A DNA stretch of 64,000 nucleotides from JAJFJD01 sp965228695 (GTDB lineage: Bacteria; Pseudomonadota; Alphaproteobacteria; UBA8366), in assembly GCA_965228695.1 (NCBI GenBank), contig CBDDIB010000002.1:2542001-2606000 (forward strand), written 5' to 3'. The stretch's first letter is position 1, and each line of letters starts with the position of its first letter. Position numbers and translations under genes: made by a program. Of the stretch, positions 27,070 to 35,382 are shown one piece after another. The notes beneath the pieces are model-generated. The model was not told the origin of the DNA. It ran no database searches and saw only the letters and a list, made by a program, of their open reading frames with translations.

Positions 27070-28272
27070 ATGGACATTCTTGCGCCGCGCATGAGCCGGT
27101 TCAAACCTTCGCCGAGCCAAATCGCGTCCGCGCGGGTGCGCGAGCTTCAGGCCGAAGGGCACACGATCATCAAGCTCACCGCCGGGGAACCCGATTTTCC
27201 GACGCCGGACCACGCCAAGCAGGCGGTGATCGACCTGATGGACCGGAACGAAATCCGCTACGCGCCGATCAACGGAACCCAGGAGATGCGTGAAGCCGCG
27301 CAACTCAAATTCAAGCGCGACAACGGGCTCCACTACGAGCTGGACCAAATCACGGCCTGTGCCGGGACCAAGCAAGTACTGTACAACACGCTGATGGCGA
27401 CCGTTGGACCTGGGGACGAGGCGGTCATCCCGGCACCCTTTTGGGCATCCTATCCCGACATGGTCAAACTGGCGGGCGGAACGCCGGTGATCGTGAGTTG
27501 CGGGCAGAACAACCAATTCAAGATGCGTCCCGAGCAACTCGAGGAAGCGATCACCGAGAAGACGAAATGGCTGATCTTCTGCTCACCGGGCAATCCGACA
27601 GGCGCGACCTATTCGCCGGACGAAATGCGGGCGCTCGCCGACGTGTTGGTGAAGCATCCCCATGTTCATATCCTCACCGACGACGTGTATGAGCACCTGA
27701 TCTACGACGGGCGGGAATTCTCCACGTTCGCCCAGATCGAACCCGCGCTTTTCGACCGCACGGTGACCTGCAACGGCATCTCGAAGGCCTACTCGATGAC
27801 CGGGTGGCGGCTTGGTTATGCCGGCGGGCCGAAGGAGATCATCTCGGCCATGGCGAAGCTGCAATCGCAAAGCGCCTCCGGCGTCAGTGTCGTGGGCCAG
27901 ACCGCGGCCATCGCGGCCATCACCGGGCCGCAGGATTTCGTGAAGGAAAATACGGCCAATCTGCAGCGCCGCCGTGATTTGATGTTCGAAAAATTGAGCG
28001 CCGCCGAAGGCTTGAGCTGCGACCTGCCGGAAGGGGCGATGTACATATTTTGCAGCTGCGCCGGGACAATTGGTAAACGCGCTCCGGACGGGCGGATGAT
28101 CGAAAACGATACGGACTTCGCGCTGTATCTGCTGGATTCGGTCGGCGTCGCGGTCGTGCAGGGCGTCGCCTACGGCCTGTCGCCATATTTCCGGGCTAGT
28201 TTCGTCGCGCCGGAGGAGGATATCATCAAAGGCGGTGACCTGATCCAGGAGGCTTGCGCTGCGTTGACTTGA
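27070..28272 (+). CDS. Class I/II aminotransferase (aspartate aminotransferase type)
   Basis: A 400-residue PLP enzyme of fold type I. Landmarks: KLTAGEPDFPTPDHAKQA at the N-terminus, YAPINGTQEMREA, CSPGNPTGATYSPDEM, LTDDVYEHLIYDG, and NGISKAYSMTGWRLGYAG with the Schiff-base Lys at K239. The conserved C-terminal Arg that binds substrate carboxylate is plausible in SPYFRASF. It belongs to the AAT subgroup common in alphaproteobacteria, which accepts aspartate and often aromatic amino acids or prephenate. Standalone gene after the rhodanese. Confidence 0.92.
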   Translation: MDILAPRMSRFKPSPSQIASARVRELQAEGHTIIKLTAGEPDFPTPDHAKQAVIDLMDRNEIRYAPINGTQEMREAAQLKFKRDNGLHYELDQITACAGTKQVLYNTLMATVGPGDEAVIPAPFWASYPDMVKLAGGTPVIVSCGQNNQFKMRPEQLEEAITEKTKWLIFCSPGNPTGATYSPDEMRALADVLVKHPHVHILTDDVYEHLIYDGREFSTFAQIEPALFDRTVTCNGISKAYSMTGWRLGYAGGPKEIISAMAKLQSQSASGVSVVGQTAAIAAITGPQDFVKENTANLQRRRDLMFEKLSAAEGLSCDLPEGAMYIFCSCAGTIGKRAPDGRMIENDTDFALYLLDSVGVAVVQGVAYGLSPYFRASFVAPEEDIIKGGDLIQEACAALT

Positions 28273-28355
28273 AATTTCCAGTCGACGACAAAGCCGGTGG
28301 TACAAGTACTTCGATCAGAAGAATTCTAAAAATACCTAATTTGAGTAAGTCAAAT

Positions 28356-28369
28356 GGGTAGTAATACCC
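28356..28369. repeat. Small inverted repeat in the AT-rich leader of the glycosyltransferase gene
   Basis: GGGTA-GTAA-TACCC forms a 5-bp hairpin within an unusually AT-rich stretch of about 190 bases (28280-28468) before the glycosyltransferase. It could be an operator or the end of the aminotransferase transcript. Only symmetry and composition support it. Confidence 0.3.
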
Positions 28370-28468
28370 TTCGTTACATTAGTTCCGAATAGAATATGTC
28401 GCGTTACCGCGTAGTAAAATACCATCGTAATAGTTAATTGGATTTATAGCTCAGAAATTCCCCGATAG

Positions 28469-29626
28469 ATGCATCAGCACCCAAAACTGTTCCTTGCATT
28501 CGTGATGCGGGCGAATGGCGTAACGGGAATACATACGTCGATGCATGCCGCTTTGAGAGGATTCCGGGGTCTTGGCGTCACCGGCGAAATCGTCACGCCG
28601 TTCGACGCTTCACCGATCAGGTATTTACCAGTGTTCGGAATGCGGAAGCTGATAACGCCGTTCAGCCGTGCCGCCGGCGTGTGGTGGCATCGCCGATTCC
28701 ATGGCGCGATACTTCAGCAGGTCCTGCAGCAGAAACTCGCGGCGGTCGGCGACGCGATCGTCTACGCGCAATGTCCCGTTTCCGCCCATGCGGCGTTGAT
28801 GGTTCGCGATCCGTCGCGCCATAAGGTCTATCTGGCGGTCCATTTCAACCATTCGCAAGCCGACGAATGGCGCGACCAAGGATACATTACCGAGGGTGGC
28901 CGGATGTGGACCGGGATCCGGGCGTTTGAGCAGGAGGTTTTACCCGCTGTCGATGGGCTCCTGTACGCCTCTTCCTACATGCGGGACCATCTTGAAAACC
29001 GGCATCCCGCATTGTCGTCGAAGCCGTCGATCGTGGGCGTTAACTTTCTGGATCTGCCGGCGCGGGACCAATCAACCGGCGAGAAGACCGATGACTTGAT
29101 CACCGTTGGGTCACTCGAGCCAAGAAAAAATCAGGCCTATATTCTCCATGTCCTCAGCGAGGCCAAACGACGCGGCCATCGTTACAGTCTCACCGTAGTC
29201 GGGGACGGACCCGACCGGGGATATTTGGATCGGTTGGCGGTTCATCTCGATATCGCGGACCAGGTCGATTTCGCGGGCGTATCGAGCGATGTCTTCGGTC
29301 TCCTTAGGGCACATCGTGTACTGGTGCATGCTGCCAAGATGGAGTCCTTTGGCCTCGTCGTGGTGGAAGCGATGGCGCATGGCCTGCCCGTTGTCGCTGC
29401 ACCGGTCGGCGGCATCAACGAGTTGTTCACCGATAGGGTGGACGGATTGCATTGGCCTTTGGACGATGCAACGGCTGCGGCAGATACGCTTGTCGGTATC
29501 ATGGAAGACCGGGACCGTCAGCGCCGCATGGGTGCGGCGGCCAAACAGAGGTTTTCATCGCATTTCCATTCGGCGAAGGTATTGCCGCGTGTCAGCGCGT
29601 TTATTCTTGGCGAGGGAAAATCCTAA
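28469..29626 (+). CDS. Glycosyltransferase family 4 (GT-B fold)
   Basis: A 385-residue glycosyltransferase. The C-terminal domain carries DLITVGSLEPRKNQAYIL (the GT4 domain-joining strand with RKN), LTVVGDGPDRGYLDRL, and the EX7E motif ESFGLVVVEAMAHG with E292 and E300, the nucleotide-sugar phosphate-binding site. There is no transmembrane segment, so it acts at the cytoplasmic membrane face or in the cytosol. The gene stops with TAA directly followed by the ATG of the phosphodiesterase-like gene (TAAATG), showing tight translational coupling. Donor and acceptor are unknown. Confidence 0.88.
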   Translation: MHQHPKLFLAFVMRANGVTGIHTSMHAALRGFRGLGVTGEIVTPFDASPIRYLPVFGMRKLITPFSRAAGVWWHRRFHGAILQQVLQQKLAAVGDAIVYAQCPVSAHAALMVRDPSRHKVYLAVHFNHSQADEWRDQGYITEGGRMWTGIRAFEQEVLPAVDGLLYASSYMRDHLENRHPALSSKPSIVGVNFLDLPARDQSTGEKTDDLITVGSLEPRKNQAYILHVLSEAKRRGHRYSLTVVGDGPDRGYLDRLAVHLDIADQVDFAGVSSDVFGLLRAHRVLVHAAKMESFGLVVVEAMAHGLPVVAAPVGGINELFTDRVDGLHWPLDDATAAADTLVGIMEDRDRQRRMGAAAKQRFSSHFHSAKVLPRVSAFILGEGKS

Positions 29627-31144
29627 ATGGGGGCAAAGGTCTTGGTCTTCGGCGTCGATGCGATGGAATTGTCGCTCGTCGACGCCTGGATCGACGACGG
29701 ATCGTTGCCCAGCCTGGGATCGTTGCGGGAACAGGGCCTTTTCGGCGTCGTGCGTAACCCGCCTCGGCGGTTCAGCGGCGCGTCATGGCCGAATTTCTAT
29801 ACGGCGGTCGGCCCGCACCGCCACGGGCAGTATCTCCGGACTCGTTTCAACCCTGAGAATTATCGCTATCACGGGTACCGCCCGGACCGTGATCTCGCGC
29901 CGCCCTTTTGGACCGAACCGGCCTGGCGCGACAAGCGCATCGCGGTCATCAACATGCCTTACGCGCCCGTCCAAGAAGGGCTCAATGGGATACAGGTGGC
30001 GGAATGGGGCGTTCATGATTATCACCATCGGACAATTCGAACATGGCCCGCGTCGCTGGCCGACGAGGTGCTCTCGCGATTCGGCGGCGACCCGGTCGGC
30101 TTGTGCGAGATCGACAATCGGTCGCCGGCGGAGTTTCATGACTTCCGGCAAAATCTGTTGCAACGGGTGCGGGCCAAGCGTGACCTGATTTGTCATTATC
30201 TGCGATCCGATGAGTGGGACCTATTCGTCTCGGTCCTGGACGAGACGCATTGTGTCGGTCATCAAACTTGGCATCTTCATGATCCGTCACATCCACGGCA
30301 TGACCCGAAACTCGCTGCCTCGATGGGTGATCCCATGAAGGCTGTCTACCGGGAAATCGATGCCGCGTTCGGCACGATCCGCGATTGCGTCCAGGACGAT
30401 TGCACCATCCTCTTTGTCTCGACGCATGGCATGGGGCCGACCAGCGACGGCAACCTGGTCTTTGACGATATCTTGCGGCGGATCGAAGGTATCGGTGCGG
30501 GCGGCGGTCCGCAGACGATATCTGCGATCAAGCGCGTGCAGGCCGCGTTGCCTGGGTGGTTGCGCGATTTGCTGCAGCCCATCAAGGAGCGGATTTCGCT
30601 GACGGTCACCGAGGAGCTTCGCAAGGGCGACCGCGCCAAGCGACAATATTTCTCGCTCCCGACGCAAGACCCGGCGGCCGGCGTTCGGTTCAATCTCGCC
30701 GGGCGGGAGAAGCACGGTCTGGTTCAGCCGGGCGAGCATTACGATGCCCTCGTGGCGCATCTCAGCCGTGAGCTGCATGGGCTGAAAGACGGCGGGACCG
30801 GCAAGCCCTTGGTGGAGAGAATCATTCGGCGGGAGGATCTGGATCTGGATGGCTATGATGGCGATCCTCCGGACCTGATCGTGCAATGGGCCGTCATGGA
30901 TCCGCCGTGGATTCAGTCGCCGACGCTGGGCCGCATCGATCCGATCTACAACAACCGCGCCGGCGACCATCGGATGTTGGGATTCATGATGGCGTCGGGC
31001 CCGACGGTTCGACCCGGCCGGCTGGACCATACTGTCGGGCTGGAAGATTTCGCGCCGACGATCGCGGGCCTGCTCGATCTTGATTTTCCCGAAACGGATG
31101 GCGCGCCGGTCGGGTCGATTTTACCGGACGGCCGGGGAAACTAA
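29627..31144 (+). CDS. Alkaline phosphatase superfamily protein, type I phosphodiesterase/nucleotide pyrophosphatase-like
   Basis: A 505-residue cytosolic-looking protein of the alkaline phosphatase superfamily. VLVFGVDAMELSLVDAWI is the first metal-binding Asp strand, FSGASWPNFYTAVGPHRHGQ holds the nucleophile region (Ser or Thr rather than a clear canonical Thr), DLFVSVLDETHCVGHQTW gives Asp and His ligands, and LFVSTHGMGPT replaces the usual SDHGM loop. No signal peptide is seen. With the directly coupled glycosyltransferase it may process a phospho- or sulfo-glycan, or a nucleotide sugar. Exact activity unknown. Confidence 0.82.
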   Translation: MGAKVLVFGVDAMELSLVDAWIDDGSLPSLGSLREQGLFGVVRNPPRRFSGASWPNFYTAVGPHRHGQYLRTRFNPENYRYHGYRPDRDLAPPFWTEPAWRDKRIAVINMPYAPVQEGLNGIQVAEWGVHDYHHRTIRTWPASLADEVLSRFGGDPVGLCEIDNRSPAEFHDFRQNLLQRVRAKRDLICHYLRSDEWDLFVSVLDETHCVGHQTWHLHDPSHPRHDPKLAASMGDPMKAVYREIDAAFGTIRDCVQDDCTILFVSTHGMGPTSDGNLVFDDILRRIEGIGAGGGPQTISAIKRVQAALPGWLRDLLQPIKERISLTVTEELRKGDRAKRQYFSLPTQDPAAGVRFNLAGREKHGLVQPGEHYDALVAHLSRELHGLKDGGTGKPLVERIIRREDLDLDGYDGDPPDLIVQWAVMDPPWIQSPTLGRIDPIYNNRAGDHRMLGFMMASGPTVRPGRLDHTVGLEDFAPTIAGLLDLDFPETDGAPVGSILPDGRGN

Positions 31145-31297
31145 CTGCGCCGATCATGCATCCAGCGTCCGTTACAATGCTCGGCGTTAACTTGCCACAT
31201 GGTTGAAATAGGGGCAGAACTAGGGCGCTCGGAGGCGAGAATCTAGGCGGTCTCGCCTACCGAAATCCCCTCAATCACCGCAAAAGGATCCACTGCC

Positions 31298-32464
31298 ATG
31301 CCAGCCGAATTCGCCGAAGAAGAGCGGATGCTGATCGACCTCGTCGAGAAATTCGTCGAAAACGAATTGATGCCCCTGGAGAAAGCCGTCATGGCGCGGG
31401 AGGCGGCGGGCGAAGCATGGTCGCTGTTGCCGGAAGAGGAAGAGCCGCTGCTGGCGAAATGCAAGGAACTCGGCCTGTGGGCGCTCGATGCGCCGGAGGA
31501 GGCCGGCGGCATGGCGCTGCCGACAACGGTCATGCTGGCGCTGCAGGAGCGGCTGAAGCGCACGGTGACGCCGTTCATCTTCCCGCCGGACTCACCGAAC
31601 CTGCACATGCTCGAAGCCGTTGCGTCGCCCGAGCAGAAGAAGAAATACATGGAGCCGTATGCCCAGGGCGAGATGAAGTCCTGTATCGGCATCTCGGAGC
31701 CGGGGGCGGGCGGCGATCCGGCCCAGATGAAAACCCGCGCAATCCGCGACGGGGACGAGTGGGTCATCAATGGCCGGAAGATTTGGGTCTCGAATGTTCC
31801 CAAGGCCGATTTCATCATCCTGATGGCGGTGACCGACCCGGATAAGGGCGCGCGCGGGGGCATCACCGCCTTTATTCTGGAAAAAGGCACGCCGGGATTC
31901 ACGATCGAACGCGAGATTCCCATGCTGGGCGGATCGCGCACCTACGAATTAATCTTGGACGACGTGCGCCTGAAGGACAGTCAGGTCCTCGGCGAGGTTG
32001 GGCAGGGCTTCGCGCCGATGCAGCAGCGGTTGACCGTGCGACGGCTGGAGATCGGTGCGATGGGGGTCGGCATGGCGTCCCGCGCGCTGGCGATGATGTG
32101 CGAGCACACCCAACAGCGCGAGACATTCGGGACGCTTCTCTCCGATCGGCAGGCGATCCAATGGTGGATCGCCGATGCGGCCACCAAGATTCACGCGACC
32201 CGGTTGATGGTAATGGACGCCGCCGAAAAACAGGATCGCGGCGAGGATGTGCGGACCGAAGCGTCGATGATCAAGGTCTTCGCGACGGAAATGGCGACCG
32301 AGGTGCTGGATCACGCGATGCAGAGTTTCGGCGCCATGGGCATGACCCGCGAGTTGCCGTTCGCCATCATGTCGCAGCGTCTGCGCCTGTCCCGCATCTA
32401 CGAAGGGCCGACCGAGGTGCATCGGATGGTCATCGCCCGCCGCACGCTTCGGCAATACGCCTAG
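31298..32464 (+). CDS. Acyl-CoA dehydrogenase
   Basis: A 388-residue flavoprotein of the acyl-CoA dehydrogenase family. SCIGISEPGAGGDPAQMKTR is the FAD-binding loop, WVINGRKIWVSNVPKADF the second signature, and SRIYEGPTEVHRMVIARR near the C-terminus carries the catalytic-base Glu in YEGP. AAAGGA precedes the ATG at 31298. It is followed 17 bases later by the iron-ADH-like gene, suggesting a shared transcript. Substrate chain length cannot be judged. Confidence 0.93.
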   Translation: MPAEFAEEERMLIDLVEKFVENELMPLEKAVMAREAAGEAWSLLPEEEEPLLAKCKELGLWALDAPEEAGGMALPTTVMLALQERLKRTVTPFIFPPDSPNLHMLEAVASPEQKKKYMEPYAQGEMKSCIGISEPGAGGDPAQMKTRAIRDGDEWVINGRKIWVSNVPKADFIILMAVTDPDKGARGGITAFILEKGTPGFTIEREIPMLGGSRTYELILDDVRLKDSQVLGEVGQGFAPMQQRLTVRRLEIGAMGVGMASRALAMMCEHTQQRETFGTLLSDRQAIQWWIADAATKIHATRLMVMDAAEKQDRGEDVRTEASMIKVFATEMATEVLDHAMQSFGAMGMTRELPFAIMSQRLRLSRIYEGPTEVHRMVIARRTLRQYA

Positions 32465-32481
32465 GCCGGGTTGGAACCGAG

Positions 32482-33696
32482 ATGAGTCGACAGGCATTCA
32501 GGGCAGCCGGATATCCGTGGCGCTTGTACTGCGGGCCGCAGGTCATCGAGCAGCGGCTGACCGAAGCGGTGGATCGGACCGGGGCCAAGCGCGCGATGGT
32601 GATCTGCTCGCCGTCGATCAACCGGCGCACCGACACGGTGCAACGCATAGAGGCGGCATTGGGCGATCGCTTCGTCGGTGTATTCGACCGGATCGAAAAG
32701 GATTCCACCTATGTATCCGTCGACGCCGCCCGCCAGGCGGCCGTGGATGCGAAAGCGGATATGTTGATCGCGGCCGGTGGCGGCAGTGTCATCGTGGCGG
32801 TGCGCGCCGTGGCGATTTTCTTGGCGGAAACCGGCGACCCCTTCGAGATCATGACGCAGTATCCGGACGGCAAGCCGGCGTACAGTCCGCGTCTCATGGC
32901 GCCCAAACCCCCGATCATCAACATCCCGACGACGCCGACCAGCGCGATGAACCGGGCCGGGAGCGGGCTGAAGAATCCCGACCTGGATCACCGGATGGAG
33001 TATTTCGATCCCAAGACGCGCCCGAGCGCGATCTTCCTCGACGACGACGTGCTGCTATCATCGCCGAAGGATGTCGTCCGCTCCACGGCCACCACTGTGT
33101 TTGCCAGTGCGGTCGGCGCCCTCTCGCAAGTCGATCTCAATCCGCTGGTGGCGGGGGACCGGGACAATGCGTTCAAGCTCGCGCAGGGGGCCTATCTTCG
33201 CCTGATGGACAATCTCGACGATCCGGCTATACGGACGGACCTGTGCTTGGCGGCCTTCCTGCAAAACCGGGCGGAGGACGATGGGCGCGGACGGTTCCGC
33301 GGCGGCGCGTTTTCGGGGAATTACGCGGTCTCGACTGCGCTGCACATTCGCTATCCCGCGATCGGGCAGGGAGAGTCGACGTCGGTCGTCCATGCGCCCG
33401 CGATGCGGCTGGCCGACGAGGTCGATCTGCGGACGGCCCGTCAGGTCGCCAAAGGGATCGGGGTCTGGTCCGATGGAATGGATGCGCCGCGTGCGACCCG
33501 TGCTATCGCCGACACGGTGGAGGAAATCTATACGCGTACCGGCGTGCCGACGCAGCTCCGCCAGCTGGACATCCCGAAAGATGATTTGATTAATATCGCC
33601 AAGGAGACGGTGAAGAATTTCAACGCGAACGCGGGCGCGCGCTCGGAGGAGGAACAGATCCAGTCGTCGCTCAGACTGCTCGAAGAGGCCTGGTAG
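32482..33696 (+). CDS. Iron-containing alcohol dehydrogenase-like protein with degenerate metal site
   Basis: A 404-residue homologue of the Fe-ADH family. The NAD-binding GGGS is at residues 99-102 and IINIPTTPTSAM (147-156) corresponds to the IPTTAGTGSE block, already altered. The conserved DxxxH metal-ligand motif (as in MDALTHAVEAY) aligns with TTVFASAVGAL, giving Thr205 and Ser209 in place of Asp and His. Two later His, H288 and H304, fit the remaining ligands. It therefore resembles Fe-ADH in fold but may not bind iron normally. Start ATG 32482; co-directional with the acyl-CoA dehydrogenase. Confidence 0.82.
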   Translation: MSRQAFRAAGYPWRLYCGPQVIEQRLTEAVDRTGAKRAMVICSPSINRRTDTVQRIEAALGDRFVGVFDRIEKDSTYVSVDAARQAAVDAKADMLIAAGGGSVIVAVRAVAIFLAETGDPFEIMTQYPDGKPAYSPRLMAPKPPIINIPTTPTSAMNRAGSGLKNPDLDHRMEYFDPKTRPSAIFLDDDVLLSSPKDVVRSTATTVFASAVGALSQVDLNPLVAGDRDNAFKLAQGAYLRLMDNLDDPAIRTDLCLAAFLQNRAEDDGRGRFRGGAFSGNYAVSTALHIRYPAIGQGESTSVVHAPAMRLADEVDLRTARQVAKGIGVWSDGMDAPRATRAIADTVEEIYTRTGVPTQLRQLDIPKDDLINIAKETVKNFNANAGARSEEEQIQSSLRLLEEAW

Positions 33697-33699
33697 GGC

Positions 33700-34536
33700 T
33701 TAGCGCGGCCGGTCGCCCGCGATGATGATCCGGTACAGCAATCGCAATTCCTGAAAATCGTAGTCGGCGTTCGCCTTGTGGATGCAGCACCGATTGTCCC
33801 AGATGACCATATCGCCCGCGCGCCAGCGGTGTTTGTAGACGAATTCGGGCTGTGTGGCGTGCGCGACAAGCCGTTCGATCAGATCGGCGCAGCGTTCCGG
33901 CGTCATGCCGCGGAACCGGCGGACGCGAAGCGGATTCAGGTAGATCGACTTGCGGCCGTTTTCCGGATGGGTGCGGACAAGCGGGTGGACCACGCCGTCG
34001 GATGCATCGTCCTCGCCGGCCGCAATCCGTTCGGACAGGTTCGGCGGCAACCGGCTTTCCGTATAAGCATGGATCGCCTCCAGCGGATCGACTTCTTCGC
34101 GCAGCGCCGCGGGCAGGGCGTCATAGGCCGCACCCATATGCGCCCATTCCGTGTCGCCGCCTTTGCGTGGCAATGAAACGGCATAGAGCGCGGTCGCCTT
34201 GGGCGGTTCCGGTTGAAAGGAATGGTCCGTGTGCCAGCTCACCCCGCGGACGTTGATCTTGCCGGTTTTGGTCTTTTCCTGATTCGAGATCGTCGCGACA
34301 TCCGGACAGTCCGGCAGATTGAATTGTTTCAGATGCTGACGCAGTGGATCGCCGAACGTGCGGGTGGCTTCGAGGAAAGCCGGCGCACCGAGTGTCTGGT
34401 CTCGGATCGCCAGCACGGAATGGTCGACGAAGGCCTGCCGCAATGCGTTCGCTGTCTCGGACGGGATGGGCTTCGAGAGGTCGATACCGGTGATTTCGGC
34501 GCCGATGTGATCGGACTGCTTCGAAAGAGAGAACAT
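33700..34536 (-). CDS. TauD/TfdA family Fe(II)/2-oxoglutarate dioxygenase (first)
   Basis: A 278-residue alpha-ketoglutarate-dependent dioxygenase. The metal triad is H102-x-D104 in SWHTDHSFQ and the distal His at about 253 in CIHKAN. GAEITGIDLSKPI near the N-terminus, RTHPENGRKSIYLNP and WRAGDMVIWDNR complete the TauD pattern, including the 2-oxoglutarate-binding Arg near the C-terminus. The ATG at 34536 matches the family N-terminus, with GGGAG upstream. The family oxidises taurine, 2,4-D and many carboxylates or sulfonates. It converges with the iron-ADH-like gene, three bases apart. Confidence 0.93.
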   Translation of the reverse strand: MFSLSKQSDHIGAEITGIDLSKPIPSETANALRQAFVDHSVLAIRDQTLGAPAFLEATRTFGDPLRQHLKQFNLPDCPDVATISNQEKTKTGKINVRGVSWHTDHSFQPEPPKATALYAVSLPRKGGDTEWAHMGAAYDALPAALREEVDPLEAIHAYTESRLPPNLSERIAAGEDDASDGVVHPLVRTHPENGRKSIYLNPLRVRRFRGMTPERCADLIERLVAHATQPEFVYKHRWRAGDMVIWDNRCCIHKANADYDFQELRLLYRIIIAGDRPR

Positions 34537-34674
34537 ACTGCGGCTCCCGATGCCGGCTGCGTGCGAATGCCTGGCTGCGCCATCGTAGCGCGGCATGCGC
34601 CCGGCATGCTAATCGGCATGGCGGCCCGGATGCGGTAGAATAGGGCGAGACACCAACCGTGGGAGCAGTGATAC

Positions 34675-35292
34675 ATGATCTTGGTCGGCCGTAACCTCTC
34701 GCCCTTTGTGCGGCGGAGCGCGATTGTTCTGAAAACATTAGGGTTGGATTTCGAATCCAAAGGGCTTTCGACCGCCGATGACGGCGGCGAGATCATGCAG
34801 ATCAATCCGGTCGGCCGCGTGCCGTCGCTGATCCTGGAGGACGGCGAAACCATTGTCGACAGTCAGGCGATCATCGACCACGCACTTGAAGTGGGTGATC
34901 CCGACAACCGGCTGGTGGCGCCGTCGGGGCCGGATCGCCGCGCCGTGTTGAGGATTTCCGCCATCGCCCAAGGCGCGATGGAGAAGGCGGTGGCATCCAG
35001 CTACGAGCGAACCCGCCGTCCCAAGGACAAGGTGTATAAGGGCTGGGTCGAGCAGGTCGATGCGCAGAATGCGTCGGCGTTGGCCTCGCTGGACGCGATG
35101 GCCAAGGCCGGCGGCGATTGGATGCATGGCGATCATATGACGCTGGCCGATATCAACGCGGCGGTTGCATATGACTTCGTCAGCATCGCGGAACCTTATC
35201 TGGTCAAGGATGATGCCTTCCCTGCCTTGGCGGCGTTATCCCAACGCTGCAATGCGTTACCGGCCTTTTCTGAGACACAATGGAAAGGCTGA
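34675..35292 (+). CDS. Glutathione S-transferase family protein
   Basis: A 205-residue GST. The N-terminal thioredoxin-fold domain has MILVGRNLSPFVRRSAIVLK with a candidate catalytic Ser9 and INPVGRVPSLILEDGETIVDSQAI, the glutathione gamma-glutamyl-binding region (cis-Pro and ES/DS-like DS). The all-helical C-terminal domain includes MTLADINAAVAYDF. It lies upstream of the thioredoxin-fold protein and the UGSC selenoprotein in the same direction (90-base gap), so a link to thiol or peroxide chemistry is plausible. Confidence 0.9.
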   Translation: MILVGRNLSPFVRRSAIVLKTLGLDFESKGLSTADDGGEIMQINPVGRVPSLILEDGETIVDSQAIIDHALEVGDPDNRLVAPSGPDRRAVLRISAIAQGAMEKAVASSYERTRRPKDKVYKGWVEQVDAQNASALASLDAMAKAGGDWMHGDHMTLADINAAVAYDFVSIAEPYLVKDDAFPALAALSQRCNALPAFSETQWKG

Positions 35293-35382
35293 ATTGACAA
35301 CCCGGCCGGATTGCTGGGGTCGATAGCCGGTGCTAGCCTGAATACACGCTGCATTGGCTGCGGCCTTCCCACGGAGAGAAAT

